Shown piece after piece: positions 1 through 11,059 of a DNA stretch of 64,000 nucleotides. How positions within the stretch are numbered: position 1 is the first letter of the stretch; the number at the start of each line of letters is the position of its first letter. The stretch is from Echiichthys vipera (lineage: Eukaryota; Chordata; Actinopteri; Perciformes; Trachinidae). The stretch lies in contig OY829651.1 in NCBI GenBank assembly GCA_963691815.1, forward strand, positions 31,259,004 through 31,323,003, written 5' to 3'. Both the position numbers and the translations under genes were made by a program. Under the pieces are notes generated by a model. The model saw only the letters and a list, made by a program, of their open reading frames with translations. It was not told the DNA's origin and made no database searches.

Positions 1-104
1 TGTGGTTTGCATGAGTCAGGACTGTAATAGTAATAATAATAATTAATAATCATATAATAATTGATATTTGTTGTATTAACTTGCATGCTAATGATTGGTA
101 TATA

Positions 105-250
105 CAGCTCTGGAAAAAAATAAGAGACCACTCCCCAAATGATCAGTGTCTCTGTTTTTTCTATTTATAGGTATGTGTTTGAGTAAAATTAAATAATGGT
201 ACATTATTTTTGTTTTATTATAAAAATCTTTTCAGACCTTGCATAATAAT
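105..250. repeat. DNA-transposon terminus-like repeat fragment
   Basis: The stretch after a TATA begins CAGCTCTGGAAAAAA and runs on through an AT-rich tract. I recognise this as the start of a dispersed fish DNA-transposon-like repeat, probably Tc1/mariner type because it abuts TA. No matching inverted end was seen nearby, so this is a fragment. The superfamily is from memory and uncertain. Confidence 0.3.
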
Positions 251-526
251 ATCCCCAGAGCAATTTCAGTCAAAAGCAACTGGACTTGGTTATTTGTCTA
301 GGAAGAAGTTTCATCTCTCATCCAAGAGGCTTCATCAGTTCATGCCTCTCAGGTGCTTGTGTTCTTCCCCTTGGGCCTGTGAGCTGGTGGGTATGTTATT
401 AGCTCTGTGTTGCAGGGTTCTGATAACTATTATTTAAAACAGTACATTTCATGAAATAAATAACTAAATACAAATAAATAAATGTTGGATGTGTTATTGA
501 CTTTAGCTGTGATGATGCTTCCCCTG

Positions 527-676
527 AGTTACCGGCGGTGTCAGTGGGTCCGCTGTTGTCAGCCATCCTCGGCTTCGGCGCATCATTCAGGGTTAGGGTT
601 GTCAGCTGGGATCGGCTCCACCCCCACCCCCCTTAGGAACAAGCGGTTGAAGATGGATGGATGGATGGATGGATGT
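527..676 (+). repeat. LINE/SINE 3' tail ending in (GATG)n
   Basis: A GC-rich segment containing TGGGATCGGCTCCA and AAGCGGTTGAAGATGG runs into about six GATG units (652-675). This is the usual 3' end of fish RTE/Rex3-type retroelements and their dependents. No coding part is present, so it is a strongly 5'-truncated copy. Short antisense relatives sit at about 9038-9075 and 57150-57195. Confidence 0.5.
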
Positions 677-753
677 CCTAAACTGGAATTACCTAAATCA
701 TTCACAATCTTTTAAATAAAAAAATCAGTAAGTTATAAATGTCCCAACTACAG

Positions 754-1168
754 ATCAGTCTTCAGATGAGCAGAGTGACAGTGCTCGTTCTGCCACTTCC
801 GACACTCCTGCTGATGGCATATCTGCTGCTGCTAGAGGCCCTGCTGCTGGCTCCTTAGGACAAGGCGGATCTCTCGACTGTATGTACATAACATAAGTGG
901 AATTAATTAATTATTTTTGATTGCCAGACACTTTTGATTCCTATGTTTGAGTTTTGTAATGTTTTTCAATTTACAGTTGGCTGGAGGTCACGGAAGAGAG
1001 CCAGGGAGAAGGACCAAGATGGATAGAGGAGCTCCTACTCCAATCCCTTGGGAGGCAGCAGGCGCCATCTCCACATCCACCTCCACCTCTGTGTTCGGAT
1101 GCACAGTTTCTGAACAGCCTGCTTCCTTCCCTGAAGAGGTTGCCCCCACAACCAAAAAAACCATGTAA
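754..1168 (+). CDS. Hypothetical two-exon ORF of unknown function
   Basis: An open stretch 754-879 (following a CAACTACAG acceptor-like site) ends at a GT, and a second open stretch 977-1165 follows a TTTACAG acceptor; stop TAA at 1166-1168. Joined across the 97-bp putative intron the frame is kept. The product would be Ser/Thr/Ala/Pro-rich with a basic segment (GREPGRRTK) at the join and no domain I recognise. It may be the tail of a transposon-borne DNA-binding protein, a host exon pair, or chance. No start codon is visible for the first block, so more exons would be needed upstream. Confidence 0.22.
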
Positions 1169-1379
1169 AATTTCAAATACATAAAATTATTTATGAAGCA
1201 ACCACCTACACTTTAAATCTGGAACCTGCAGCTGATTAGCTAATGGGTTGACAACCTATTCAGGGAAGGAACTGGGCTGATCAATATATATTATATATAT
1301 AGTTGTATTTATGTGTAGGCCTATTATACAAATATGTTTATATGTTTTTCGGATAATAAAGTACTTTACTTACACTCTT

Positions 1380-1747
1380 TTTGTTCTGTTTGTCAGGATC
1401 CCAGTCCTGCCAGTGCTGCCCTTCTTCCTTTTATGCTTGTGTTTGTGTCCCTCTGTCTGTTCTTCCCTGCACGTGTCTTCCCTCTCTGTGTTTGTATGTC
1501 TGGAGCTGGAAGGGGTGGTTCTGCCCAGCTGTTGCTGATTCCACTAATCACCTCCTGCAGTATAAAGCGTTTCCTCATTTACGTGGACTCGATCCAGGCC
1601 TCTGTTTCTCCAAATAACACAGCAAGTCTTAACAGCATGAGTCCTGCCACTGTGTGCTTTGATTTTTAAACACTGTCAGTGAACAACTCCTGCCATCCTA
1701 GGCCAGAATTTGCCTTAACTGACACTCACTTGGCAAGCTCCTTTAAG
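1380..1747 (+). promoter_or_regulatory. Probable 5' UTR/promoter-like leader of the L2 LINE
   Basis: A CT-rich stretch with a TATAAAG at about 1560 lies directly upstream of the endonuclease reading frame that begins near 1748. Such pyrimidine-rich leaders are common before fish L2 ORFs. It could instead be a degraded solo LTR; no target duplication was found. ORFs read in it look like low-complexity noise. Confidence 0.35.
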
Positions 1748-2447
1748 ATGGCTCTCCTCAATGTTAGATGTCCCTTAAAAAAACCTTCATTGTTAATGAT
1801 ACTATAACATCACATCAACTTGACTGTATTCTCCTCACTGAGACCTGGCTTGATGAGACTGGTAGTAAAGAGCTGATTGAAGCTTCACCATCTATTTTGA
1901 CACTGTTCCAGATCTAACAAGAAAGGTAGCGGTATTGCTGCTATTTTTTCCGATATGTTATCATGTAAAAACATCTCATTTGGTTTCTGTTCTACATTTG
2001 AATAGTTGGCTCTAATAATCAAATCTGTATATTCATGTTTAGTTCTCACAGTTTACCGCCCTCCAAGACTCAAAAAAGGCTGGTGAGCTTTATCTAAAAT
2101 TACTGTTGAATATGACTCTATCCTTATTTCTGGGGATTTAAATATCCATATTGATAATGCTACTGATAATGCTACTGTTTTGCCAACCAGTTCCCAGAAC
2201 ACATTATCAGCTTTTGGACCTACCCAACACATTACCGAGCCAACACATAATCAAGGTCATACTCTTGACCTGCTTATCTCTAAAGGCATTGACTTAACCC
2301 CAAAGTGCATACTAGATGTTTGCTTTTCAGATCATTTTTGTATTTTTTTTAATGTTGCTCTGCTGACCGAATATGTACCTTGTTTAAAGCTAGTCAAAAG
2401 ATGGGCCATTTGTTCAGAGACATCTGACATGTTTATTACTAGATATA
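1748..2447 (+). pseudogene. L2 LINE endonuclease (5' half of ORF2), decayed
   Basis: Translation gives LLTETWLDETGS near 1838-1868 (the TETWL block of the APE-type endonuclease), SGDFNIHID near 2130-2155 (the GDFN catalytic block) and SDHFCIFFNV near 2328-2350 (the SDH block). The HTLDLLISKG motif lies between. In the family this domain nicks target DNA for target-primed reverse transcription. Frameshifts before 2180 split the ORF, and the solo LTR interrupts it at 2453. Confidence 0.8.
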
Positions 2448-2452
2448 CAAAC
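2448..2452. repeat. Target-site duplication CAAAC, left copy
   Basis: CAAAC here and at 6799-6803 flank the TG...CA-bounded LTR, the 5-bp duplication expected of an LTR-retrotransposon integrase. Confidence 0.7.
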
Positions 2453-2705
2453 TGTCACACCGCGGTGAGGTTTGTCCTGTCTTTGGGTTTTTATCTTGTG
2501 AATTTCCTGTTTTATTTTGAAAGATAACTCTCCTCTCGTTCCAGGTCATTTGCCCTTCATAACATGTGCACGCTGGGCGCATGCGCACGCTGCGACCGGC
2601 AGGAAAAGTTTTGCTGTTAATATTTTAATTGTGTTTTATTGTTTTACATCTGTTATGTCTGGGATAATAAGATCCCAAGTGACTAAGATGTGCGCTGTGC
2701 TTTTG

Positions 2706-3808
2706 ACTTAAGCGACATGGATCTTTTTTGCGTCGTAACGCTATTTTTGCTACCTTTCCTGTTTTACCTGGATATCATCTCTGCCTGCCCGGCCAGAAGG
2801 CCATACGGTAGAAGCAAAGACTGTTGTGTGATGGCCTTTATGGAGAGCTGGTTAACCGAACGCGACCAGGACTCAGGCCTAATGATCAGTGGCTTTGGAG
2901 CACCGCACCGCCTATATCGGAACAGTGAAGTGATGAAAAAAACTCAGGGAGGAGGGGCATGTCTTTATATTAACCAAAGAGTGAGAGAACGCATCTGTAC
3001 CCCTGATGTGGAACTTTTATCAGTGTCGTTACGCCCCTTTTACCTACCGCTTGAGTTTCCTCAGCTCTTCATTACAGTTGTGTATATCCACCCCAGAGCA
3101 CACGCCCCCTCTGCTTGTAAAAACTGTTTACGAAGTGGTACAAAAACTGCAATCCATCTCTCCTGACGCCCCGGCTTTTATACTCGATGACTTCAACCAC
3201 GTTTCCTTAAAATGTCGGTCCTCAATTTTCACCAGTATGTAACCTGTCCTACAATACAGGACTCTTGATCTCTGCTATGGGTCAGTAAAGGAGGCACATA
3301 AATCACGTCTGCTGCCTCCTCTGGGCCATGGAGACAACAATTGTGTGTATCTCATGCCCACATACAGGACTGTTTTGAAGAGGGAAAAGGTCTCTACGAA
3401 GGACGTCAAAAATTGGACAGAAGAGTCTGTGCAGTGTCTACAGGCCTGTTTCGACTGCACTAATTGGGATATGTTTATAGAGGCATGTGAGGGAGATTTG
3501 GATCAGTTAGCCGATGTAACATGTTCCTATGCCCTATTCTGTAGAGACATGATTATACCAAGCAAAAGGGTAAAAATGCACTCTAATAACAAGCCATGGG
3601 TCACCAAATCTGTTAAATCCTGCATTCAGGCTAAGAAACTTGCCTTCAAACATAGGACTGCCTCTGAATTGTATACAGCCACAAAATACATGAAAATTGA
3701 AATTCTAAGGGCTAAACAGAACTATAAAACAATCCTGCAAAATAAAATGGCTGAAAACAACTTAGGCTCTGCCTGGTCAAGTATGGAATGCCATTGCAGG
3801 CATCAGTA
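2706..3808 (+). pseudogene. Rex1-like endonuclease and linker, frameshifted
   Basis: Readable blocks in shifting frames include ESWLTERDQDSGL (about 2850-2880), GGGACLYINQRV (about 2955-2985), the degenerate ILDDFNH (about 3181-3200, matching GDFNH of the family with G replaced by D), then a linker with NKPWVTKSVKS near 3590-3620. This is an APE-type endonuclease followed by the region before the reverse transcriptase. The frame breaks at about 3140, 3230 and 3340. Confidence 0.7.
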
Positions 3809-3930
3809 ACTCAAAAAATATAAGCACGGTCACTTTAGAAGATTTTGATGCAGATCCCGAACTTGCAAATGGTTTTAATCATTTCTTTTCTCGATTTGAT
3901 ACATACCACTTCATAATCGAAGAGGGGCAT

Positions 3931-5008
3931 GTGGAAAAAGTATTCATAAACCCAAATAAAAGCTATGGACCTGACAATGTCTGTGGTAGACTGCTTAAGT
4001 TGTGTTCTAAAGAACTCTGCTCAATTTTTAATTACATTTTTAATAAGTCCCTACAGAATCAGCATGTTCCAAAATGTTGGAAGGATACAGTAGTTGTTCC
4101 AGTTCCTAAGACAAGCTGCCCCAAAGCACTGAATGATTTTAGGCCTATTGCACTGACATCTATTGTCATGAAAACGTTTGAGAAAATAGTAAGAAATTAA
4201 ATCTTAAAGAAGACTGAGTCTGATATTGACCAATATCAGTTTGCCTATAGGCCACAGCCACTCTGATGAACATACTTTTTAAACATCTGGAAGGAAAGGG
4301 AACACATGCTCAGCTTTTATTTATAGATTTCTCCTCTGCTTTTAACACAATTCAACCTCACAGCTTAACAGAAAGACTTTTAGAGCAATTTGATTTTAGT
4401 AAAAATCTTGTTGGCTGGGTTTTAGATTTTTTAACTGACAGGACACAAAGAGTGTGAATCAATGGAATACTGTCTGATCAGATATGTTCCTCCACTGGCT
4501 CCCCTCAGGGCTGTGTTCTGTCTCCGCTCCTGTTCATCCTCTACACCAACATATGTCACAGCAATAGAGAAGACAGATTTATTTTAAAGTATGCAGATGA
4601 CTCTGTCATTGTGAGCCTGCTACAAGGGAATGAAACAGGTCATGGTCCAGTTGTCCAGGATTTTCTAGACTGGTATGACAGGTCCTTTCTACAAATGAAC
4701 ATTTCCAAAACAAAAAACATGTGCATTGATTTTAGGAAACTCACCATGGCTAAGGAAATCATCAGCATAAAGGGTCAAGCAGTGGAGTGTGTCAAAAAAT
4801 ATAAATACCTTGGGACCATTATTGACAATAATTTAAACTTTGAGGCAAACTGTGAGGCTGCATACAAAAAGGGGAACCAGCGGCTCTACTGTCTGAGGAA
4901 ATTGTCCTCCCTCCACATCGACAGAAAGTTGCTCACTATGTTTTACCGCTGCTTCACTGAATCTGTAATCTCTTTTAACCTTGTCTCTTGGTTCAGCAAC
5001 CTACCCCT
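3931..5008 (+). pseudogene. Rex1-like reverse transcriptase, broken
   Basis: RT blocks in order: SYGPDNVCGRLLK (about 3961), VVVPVPKTSCPKALNDFRP (4093-4146), FIDFSSAFNTIQP (4318-4357), the SPQGCVLSPLL block (about 4501-4530) and KYADDSVIV (about 4588-4612), so the YADD catalytic site is readable. A stop at 4198 and others split it. The thumb and C-terminal part (KKYKYLGTIIDNNL, about 4794) runs to the LTR insertion at 5009, and the frame resumes at 5643. Confidence 0.75.
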
Positions 5009-5638
5009 TGTAGGAATTTTACACACAATACGTTAGTCAAATCAGAAGGACCTCACAGAGTATATATTGCGTAATTCAAATTCTACAGGAGGCTTTCTGG
5101 AGTCAGCAGAGTCGTTGGTAGTTTAGTGCGCCAGCAGGCATTTATTAGCAGGAGGGACATCGGATGATACAGACGTCTGGAGAAATGTTCTATTCTCTAT
5201 CTAGAGCATCTGTGTACAACACAGTACCCGTGATCAGAGGCAAGAAGTTCCTGATCTCTATTCTATCTGCTCCAGCATATAAACTTGTTACAAAGGCGTG
5301 GTTATGTGTCCGCTTGTGCGTGCATATGTTTATTTCAGAAGTAGCCGTTCCTCCAGCCTCCAATCTTCCTCCCTGCGTAGGGGTACCCTCTGTGTCTACA
5401 GGAGTCTTCTTCTTTATCTGTGAAAAAGCACAGCACTCATCCTCCCTCGTCTATCTCAACCTAGTTGCCAGGTGCATAGAAAAGCTTGAGCCTGGTCAAA
5501 TAATAGCAGAGGCACCTACTATCACATTCTTAAATGATTATACTTATTGCGTCTTATTATCACACTCTCATTAATCATTACTAATACACACGCTAACACA
5601 TGATTACTATACTTCACTCATTGATCATTAATTCTTCA
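5009..5638 (+). mobile_element. Solo LTR, 630 bp, inside the Rex1-like LINE
   Basis: Starts TGTAGGAATTTTAC and ends ATTCTTCA, flanked by CCCT at 5005-5008 and 5639-5642. Deleting it with one CCCT restores the LINE frame (LPLKKNTLNQIV-like reading), so the boundaries are secure. A TATAAA lies at 5278-5283. A 4-bp duplication fits gypsy- or retrovirus-type integrases; no internal coding sequence remains. Orientation is inferred only from the TATA box. It shows no obvious similarity to the outer LTR. Confidence 0.75.
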
Positions 5639-5642
5639 CCCT

Positions 5643-5900
5643 GAAAAAAAAATATACCCTAAACCAAATTGTGAGGTGGGCTAGTAGGCTGATTGGAGAG
5701 CAACAGCTGAACCTGGAATCCCTACACAGCAGCTACAGAGGGTAGTTGGGTCAATCTTAGAGGATAGATCCCACCCACTACACAACGAATTTCAGCCTCG
5801 CCCATCAGGCCGTAGGTACAGAATGCCCGCCTGCAAAACTAACAGATACAGAGGCAGTTTTGTTCCCTCAGCTGTCATAATATTAAATAACACTTGGGCT
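5643..5900 (+). pseudogene. C-terminal end of the Rex1-like ORF2
   Basis: Continues the reading after the LTR with TLNQIVRWASRLIGEQQLNL, then SGRRY and TNRYRGSFVPSAVIILN (5829-5880), the conserved tail of this ORF2. A frameshift lies near 5740. It belongs to the same element as 2706-5008. Confidence 0.7.
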
Positions 5901-6803
5901 ATTAGACTACACACTCATTTATCTAACTTATTGACTGCACAGCCTTCTCAATGTATTTATATATTTATTACTTATTCTGGCTTAGCTGCAAGAATCTGTT
6001 ACGATGACTTTTATTCTGTATTTTATCCCCTAAAATATATATATTTCAGAGATTTAACCATGTCTCTATGTCTGGAGCACTTGTTGCCACTGTTACGTCA
6101 ATGTCTTCTTGTTTTTTGTCAATGTCATTAATGTTGTCTATGTGTGTGTAAGCAGCCTACTCTTTTTACCTGCAACAAAATCTACCCTTGGGTACAATAA
6201 AAGTTACCCTACCTTACCTTCATCTTGTTTCACCGGTCCGACGTCATTCCCTGATTAACGATTGTTTCCACCTGTGGTTCCCCTTCCCTCATGTGTTTAA
6301 AGTCTGTGTCTTCCCCCCTGTCCCGTGCCAGATTATTTCGTACCTTGTGTCGAATGTATCCAGTGGGTTTTCCCCACAGTCTTGTTCATGCTTTTGAGTT
6401 CTTTGTTTCCACGTTCAGGTGTTTGTATTCATTGTTTAGTCCAAGTAAGTTTTACGTTTTTGAATTCTCTTGTGTCATTTGTTTTTTCCTCCTGGTTGGA
6501 GCGTCCTTGTTTGATTAATTATTTTGTTCACTTTGTTTTTTATTATTCCTCCCGTACGGAGCGACTTTATTTAGAGATTTATTTGTTAACTTTGCCTTTT
6601 GTTTTTTCCTCCTGGAAGGAGTGACTTTATTTTGTACTTTGCTTTATTACTGGCGACTTTTGTTTTGTTCTTCTTGTGCAAAGTGATTTTTGGTTTGTGG
6701 CTTTTGCTTTGTGCCACGTTCCTGTCGTCAAGCTAATAAAGTCAGTGTTGATCCGCAAACCTCCGCATCTGAGTCCTCATTCCTGCCTGGGTCTGACACA
6801 AAC

Positions 6804-8862
6804 TCTGTTAGGGGTAGTAGTTCACAGTCTGGTTTTAATTTGTCCTCTCTGTCCTTATGTGACAATTTGGTCAATAATTATAAAAATTCAGTGACATGAA
6901 TTATGGATGATGTTGCACCTATGAAAACTAAACTAATTTCCGGTAAAATAAAAGCTCCTTGGAGGAATATGGAAAGAGTGAGGGCACTAAAAAGAACCTG
7001 CCGGAAATCTGAACGCAAATGGCGTAAGACCAAATTACAGGTTGATTATGGCATCTATAAGGTCCTGCTTAGTAAATATAACAAAGAAATTAAAATAGCT
7101 AGACAACATTAATTCTCTCAAATTATTACTGAAAATTTAAATAACTCCAAAGTGCTGTTTAGTACTATCGACAAACTGGTTAATCCGCTTAGATCAATTC
7201 CTGCTGAGTTTCACTCTTCAGTGAAATGTAATGAATTTGCATTTACATACCTTAACGATAAAATTTCCAATATTAGAAATACAATTGTGGCTTCCCCTAC
7301 TGATGGGTGTGACCAATTTCTCTGCACCCAACACAGCATTACCAGCACTCTTTCCAGCTTCACACTGATTCAGTCCAGTGAGCTTCAAGATGTGGTGCAG
7401 GACCTCAGTTCTGCAACATGCTCTCTTGATCTGATGCCTTCAAAATTATTCAAAAATGTTTTTAGCTGTTTGATAGAGGATGTGCTTGATATTAACGCCT
7501 CCCTACATTCAGGAAGCTTCCCCTCATGTCTTAAAAATGCCATTGTAACACCTCTGTTAAAAAAGGGTAATCTTGATCCACTCGTATTCAAAAATTACAC
7601 AGCAAACCTTCCATTTTTGGGGAAAATTCTTGAAAAGGCTGTGCGCCGACAATTATATAGGTATCTGTCAAACCACAATTTGTTTGATGTTTAACAGTCC
7701 GGTTTTAGAGTTAACCATAGTACCGAAACTGCCCTGCTAAGAGTTGTTAATGATCTTAAAATTAGTACAGACAATCATGAAGTTTCTATTCTAGTTCTTC
7801 TTGATCTCAGTGCAGCTTTTGATACTGTCGATCATAAAATTCTTCTTCAGCGCCGTGAACACTGTCTAGGACTTAAAGACACAGTGCTTCACTGGTTTTC
7901 TTCATATCTTACTGGAAGACCTTTCTCTGTGTCCATTGGTAATTATGAATCTGATGAGGTTGGCATTTCATATGGAGTCCCTCAGGGGTCAATTATCGGT
8001 CCTCTGTTGTTCAACTTGTACATGCTACCACTTGGGTCCATCATACAGCAACAGAATATTTAATATCAGTCATATGCCGATGACACACAGTTATACATTT
8101 CTGTTTCTATCGATAATCTATGCCCAATAAATGATCTCATCCATTGCAGCACAGACATCAGATGCTGGATGGTGAAACATATTTTACAACTTAATGAGGA
8201 CAAAACAGAGATTTTTTTTGAAGGTCCTGAGGCTCTGAGGCAAAAATATTCAATCTGTGTTAACTCCCCTGTCTGTAAAACCTTGTGAGCTTGTCAATAA
8301 CTTGGGTGTGATTTTAGATGCTGATCTTACCTTCCAAAGGCATATCTCTAATGTTTCTAAGACTGCTTTTTATCATCTTAGAAACCTATCAAAAGTTAGA
8401 TGTTTCCTGTCTCAGTCAGACTCTGAAAAGCTGGTTCGTGCTTTTATTTCCAGTAGACTGGACTACTGCAATGCTCTTTTTGCTGGACTGAATAAGCAGA
8501 CTTTACATTATAAGAGGTTTGAGCACATCACTCCTATTTCATCATCTCTTCATTGGCTCCCAGTTAAACAAAGAATTGATTTTAAAATACTTCTTATTGT
8601 TTTTAAATGTTGTAATGGCTTGGCTCCTTCTTTCTTTGTTGACATGCTCACTAAATACACACCAGTGAGATCCCTTAGATCATCAGCTAAAGAGCTCCTC
8701 ACTATACCCAGAATCAACTCCAAATCAGCACATGGCGCTTTCAGCCACTATGGTCCTACTCTCTGGAATTCTCTTCCACATGAACTACGGTCTGCTACAA
8801 CAGTGTCTTCTTTTAAAAGTAAACTAAAACGTATCTTTTTTTCGCAAGCTTTTTATGTTTAA
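6804..8862 (+). pseudogene. L2 LINE reverse transcriptase (3' half of ORF2), broken
   Basis: Readable order: VAPMKTKLISGKIKAPWRN (about 6912), ARQH then VLFSTIDKL (about 7153), VTPLLKKGNLDP (about 7548), LLDLSAAFDTVDHKIL (about 7797, catalytic block A), YGVPQGSIIGPLLFNL (about 7972), SYADDTQLYIS (about 8069, YADD intact) and the C-terminal LNSLPHELRSA-type tail ending at 8862. Stops at about 6899, 7112 and 7692 and frameshifts at about 7860, 8040 and 8220 disable it. Confidence 0.85.
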
Positions 8863-9152
8863 AGAATGTGTTTTGTTTCTGTCCTGTTTGTTTGCTTTAC
8901 GAATTTTTATTATCATTATTATTACTATCTCCTTTTTTAATGATGATAATAATACATTCTTGTATAATTGTATAATGTCCTAAATGTTTTGTTTGAATGT
9001 TTATGTTTAATTATTTTTAACCTATATGCTATTTTATGTCGGGGTCGCGGGGAGCTGGAGCCGATCCCAGCTCTTTGTTTTAATTTCTTGAAGCACATTG
9101 AGTTCACACTTGTCGTATGAAATATGCTGTATCATTAAATTTTGACTTGACT

Positions 9153-11055
9153 AATGCCTATTTGTTGGATAATATTTAAACACCCCTGTCTTTAATGAGT
9201 ATAATGGTATGTACCAATTTAAGATGTTCTTTCTACCATATTAAAGGAATGTGGTTTAGTGATGGAGGGGGTCTTCTTGATGAAGGAAGCAAATCTGTGC
9301 TACCCTGTACCCTCAAATGAGTGAGGTATTTTGTGAAGTTGTCACTTAAAGCCTTGGTTATGGAAGCGCTTTTGTCTGGCTTATAATAGCCTTAGTCTTT
9401 GTATAAAAAATAATGTTTTTATTATTTTATTATTAATTGTTATTTTATTTAGTTACTTTTTTTTTTTTTATTATTATTTTCATTTTTTTCTTTTTCATTT
9501 TTTGCATGGATGTCCAAATACACCTGGTGGTAAAAAATAAATCGCATCGCCTTTTGTGCCAATCCTTAAGACCTTCAACACACTACACTACACAGGCAAA
9601 TATTTTTCACCCCAGGCCGGAAACACAGTAACTACCAGTAACTGTAGACAATGTAGAACAAATCAGCAAAGTCAGCACAATACACATAACTGTAAGTGTC
9701 AAACAAAGGCCAAGTTTAAATCGACGTACAACTGCACGATTCATTTGCATTTTAAGTGAAAAGATTGCTATTTGAATTTAACAAGCTAAACCAGATTGGT
9801 CATTTCAAATAATTAATTTCTCATGTGATCAGATGGAGGTAGAGAGGGGTAATATCTCGGGTGTACATTCAATTCTCCACCAGTATTTCAGCAGTGTCCC
9901 TGTAATAGAATGTGAGCACATTTAATTAAAAACATTCACAAATTCAGTAACCATGATTGAGTTAATCATATGGGTCTGTGTGTAATTAGATGATGTCTTG
10001 GAAAGAGAAAAGGCAGGAATGGTAAATTAACAGTGAGATGATTAGAGAGGAATGCGTTCGTTATTTCTTGGCAGTTTGTCCGACCAGATTCAAAGTTTAG
10101 GTCTTATTCAGACACGGTTAGTATCAACTTAAATTTACTCGACTTACTAGTTTTTTTTCCTGGAGACCCATTCCATGTTAAATTTGACTGTTTTTATCAG
10201 CAATAAGCAGCTGGTTGGTACCAGCTGGAGAGAATCGTTCATGGTGACAGCAGATAGCATCTTCTTTAGAACTATGAGCAATGACAACAGTACTTGCCCT
10301 GTGTTGCATCAAGTTTGTGCAATCCACTTTCATTTGTTGCGATTACACAGAAAATGAATTAATGAAATGTTAGCTATTGTTTTTACTATTTAGTACTGTG
10401 TCGAATATCCTATCAGATTAATTGAACAGTTCTACACTACCCAAAACCAATACTTTGGTTGTTTTAGTCCAAGTGATTTGATTTCACACTTTAAATTTTA
10501 TCATTATCTGATTAAAAACACGTTCTAACCGACAGCATTGTCTTCACTTCACCTGTTCAACTGACTTTGGCAGTTTAGATGGTCTATCCTACTGTTATAA
10601 CAGACATCCTGAGTGGCAGTTTTCCCTCGGTACATAGGCATGAGTGTTGGTGAGGCGGCAGCGGTGTCAGTGATCAAAGTTTGGAACGCTCGACCATTTC
10701 CATCTATGAGAACCTCCCTGTACTGTTTTTGAGAGGTGGGGGTCTGATTTTTGAGTACTGGCTACTGCTTGGATGTAGTTGTTGCAATAAAGTAGTAAAA
10801 ATACTAACTTCCAGCTTTATTTGCAGCCCCATACACTGCTCCACTCCAGGAGCCATGCCACTTTATTATGCTCAGAACACACATGAATGAAGGGAGGTCT
10901 CTAACCAAACACATAATCTCACTTATGGTGTCAAGGTGACTTCCTAACAGTAATTATAAACTAAATGGATCAATGAATTAGAACTTAATCGATAAGACAG
11001 TAACACTGAAAGTTACAAAACTGCAAAAAATAATATTTATGATGGTTTGAAACAG
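9153..11055. other. Unassigned AT-rich intergenic DNA
   Basis: I see no coding region or element here. A T-rich tract occupies about 9405-9500. The short ORFs in it have no recognisable domains. Confidence 0.5.
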
Positions 11056-11059
11056 AATT

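Larger units (their letters stand above)
2561..6216 (+). mobile_element. Near full-length Rex1-like LINE (copy A)
   Basis: The element sits between CCTTCAT copies (2554-2560 and 6217-6223). It has a CpG-rich 5' leader, endonuclease, reverse transcriptase with the FSSAFNTIQP block at 4328-4357, and a 3' end CTTGGGTACAATAAAAGTTACC followed by TTACC-like repeats. Removing the 630-bp LTR inside leaves about 3.0 kb, close to a complete CR1-group Rex1-type element. The FSSAFNT block is a hallmark of fish Rex1; I infer the Rex1/Babar clade. Multiple frameshifts make it inactive. Confidence 0.78.
2453..6798 (+). mobile_element. Solo LTR (own sequence 2453-2560 and 6224-6798), split by a Rex1-like LINE
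   Basis: The element starts TGTCACACC and ends GGTCTGACA, and is flanked by CAAAC on both sides. Without the LINE insertion it is about 683 bp. A polyadenylation signal AATAAA lies at 6735-6740, 58 bp before its end, as expected near R/U5, which supports the plus orientation. No gag or pol sequence accompanies it, so it is the product of LTR-LTR recombination. The 5-bp duplication and TGTCA...TGACA ends suggest a Ty3/gypsy-like family; this class is an inference. Confidence 0.72.
1748..9152 (+). mobile_element. L2-clade LINE (copy 1), interrupted by nested insertions
   Basis: Endonuclease motifs lie at 1748-2447 and reverse-transcriptase motifs at 6804-8862. A typical L2 3' end (about 9075-9150) carries AAGCACATTGAGTT and GTATGAAATATGCTG before a short ATTTTGACTTGACT tail. 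The coding frame runs across the LTR insertion when 2453-6803 is removed (one copy of the target duplication kept), which shows the two halves are one element. A 35-bp piece resembling an antisense RTE tail sits in its 3' UTR near 9038-9075. Several stops and frameshifts make it non-functional. Confidence 0.85.
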
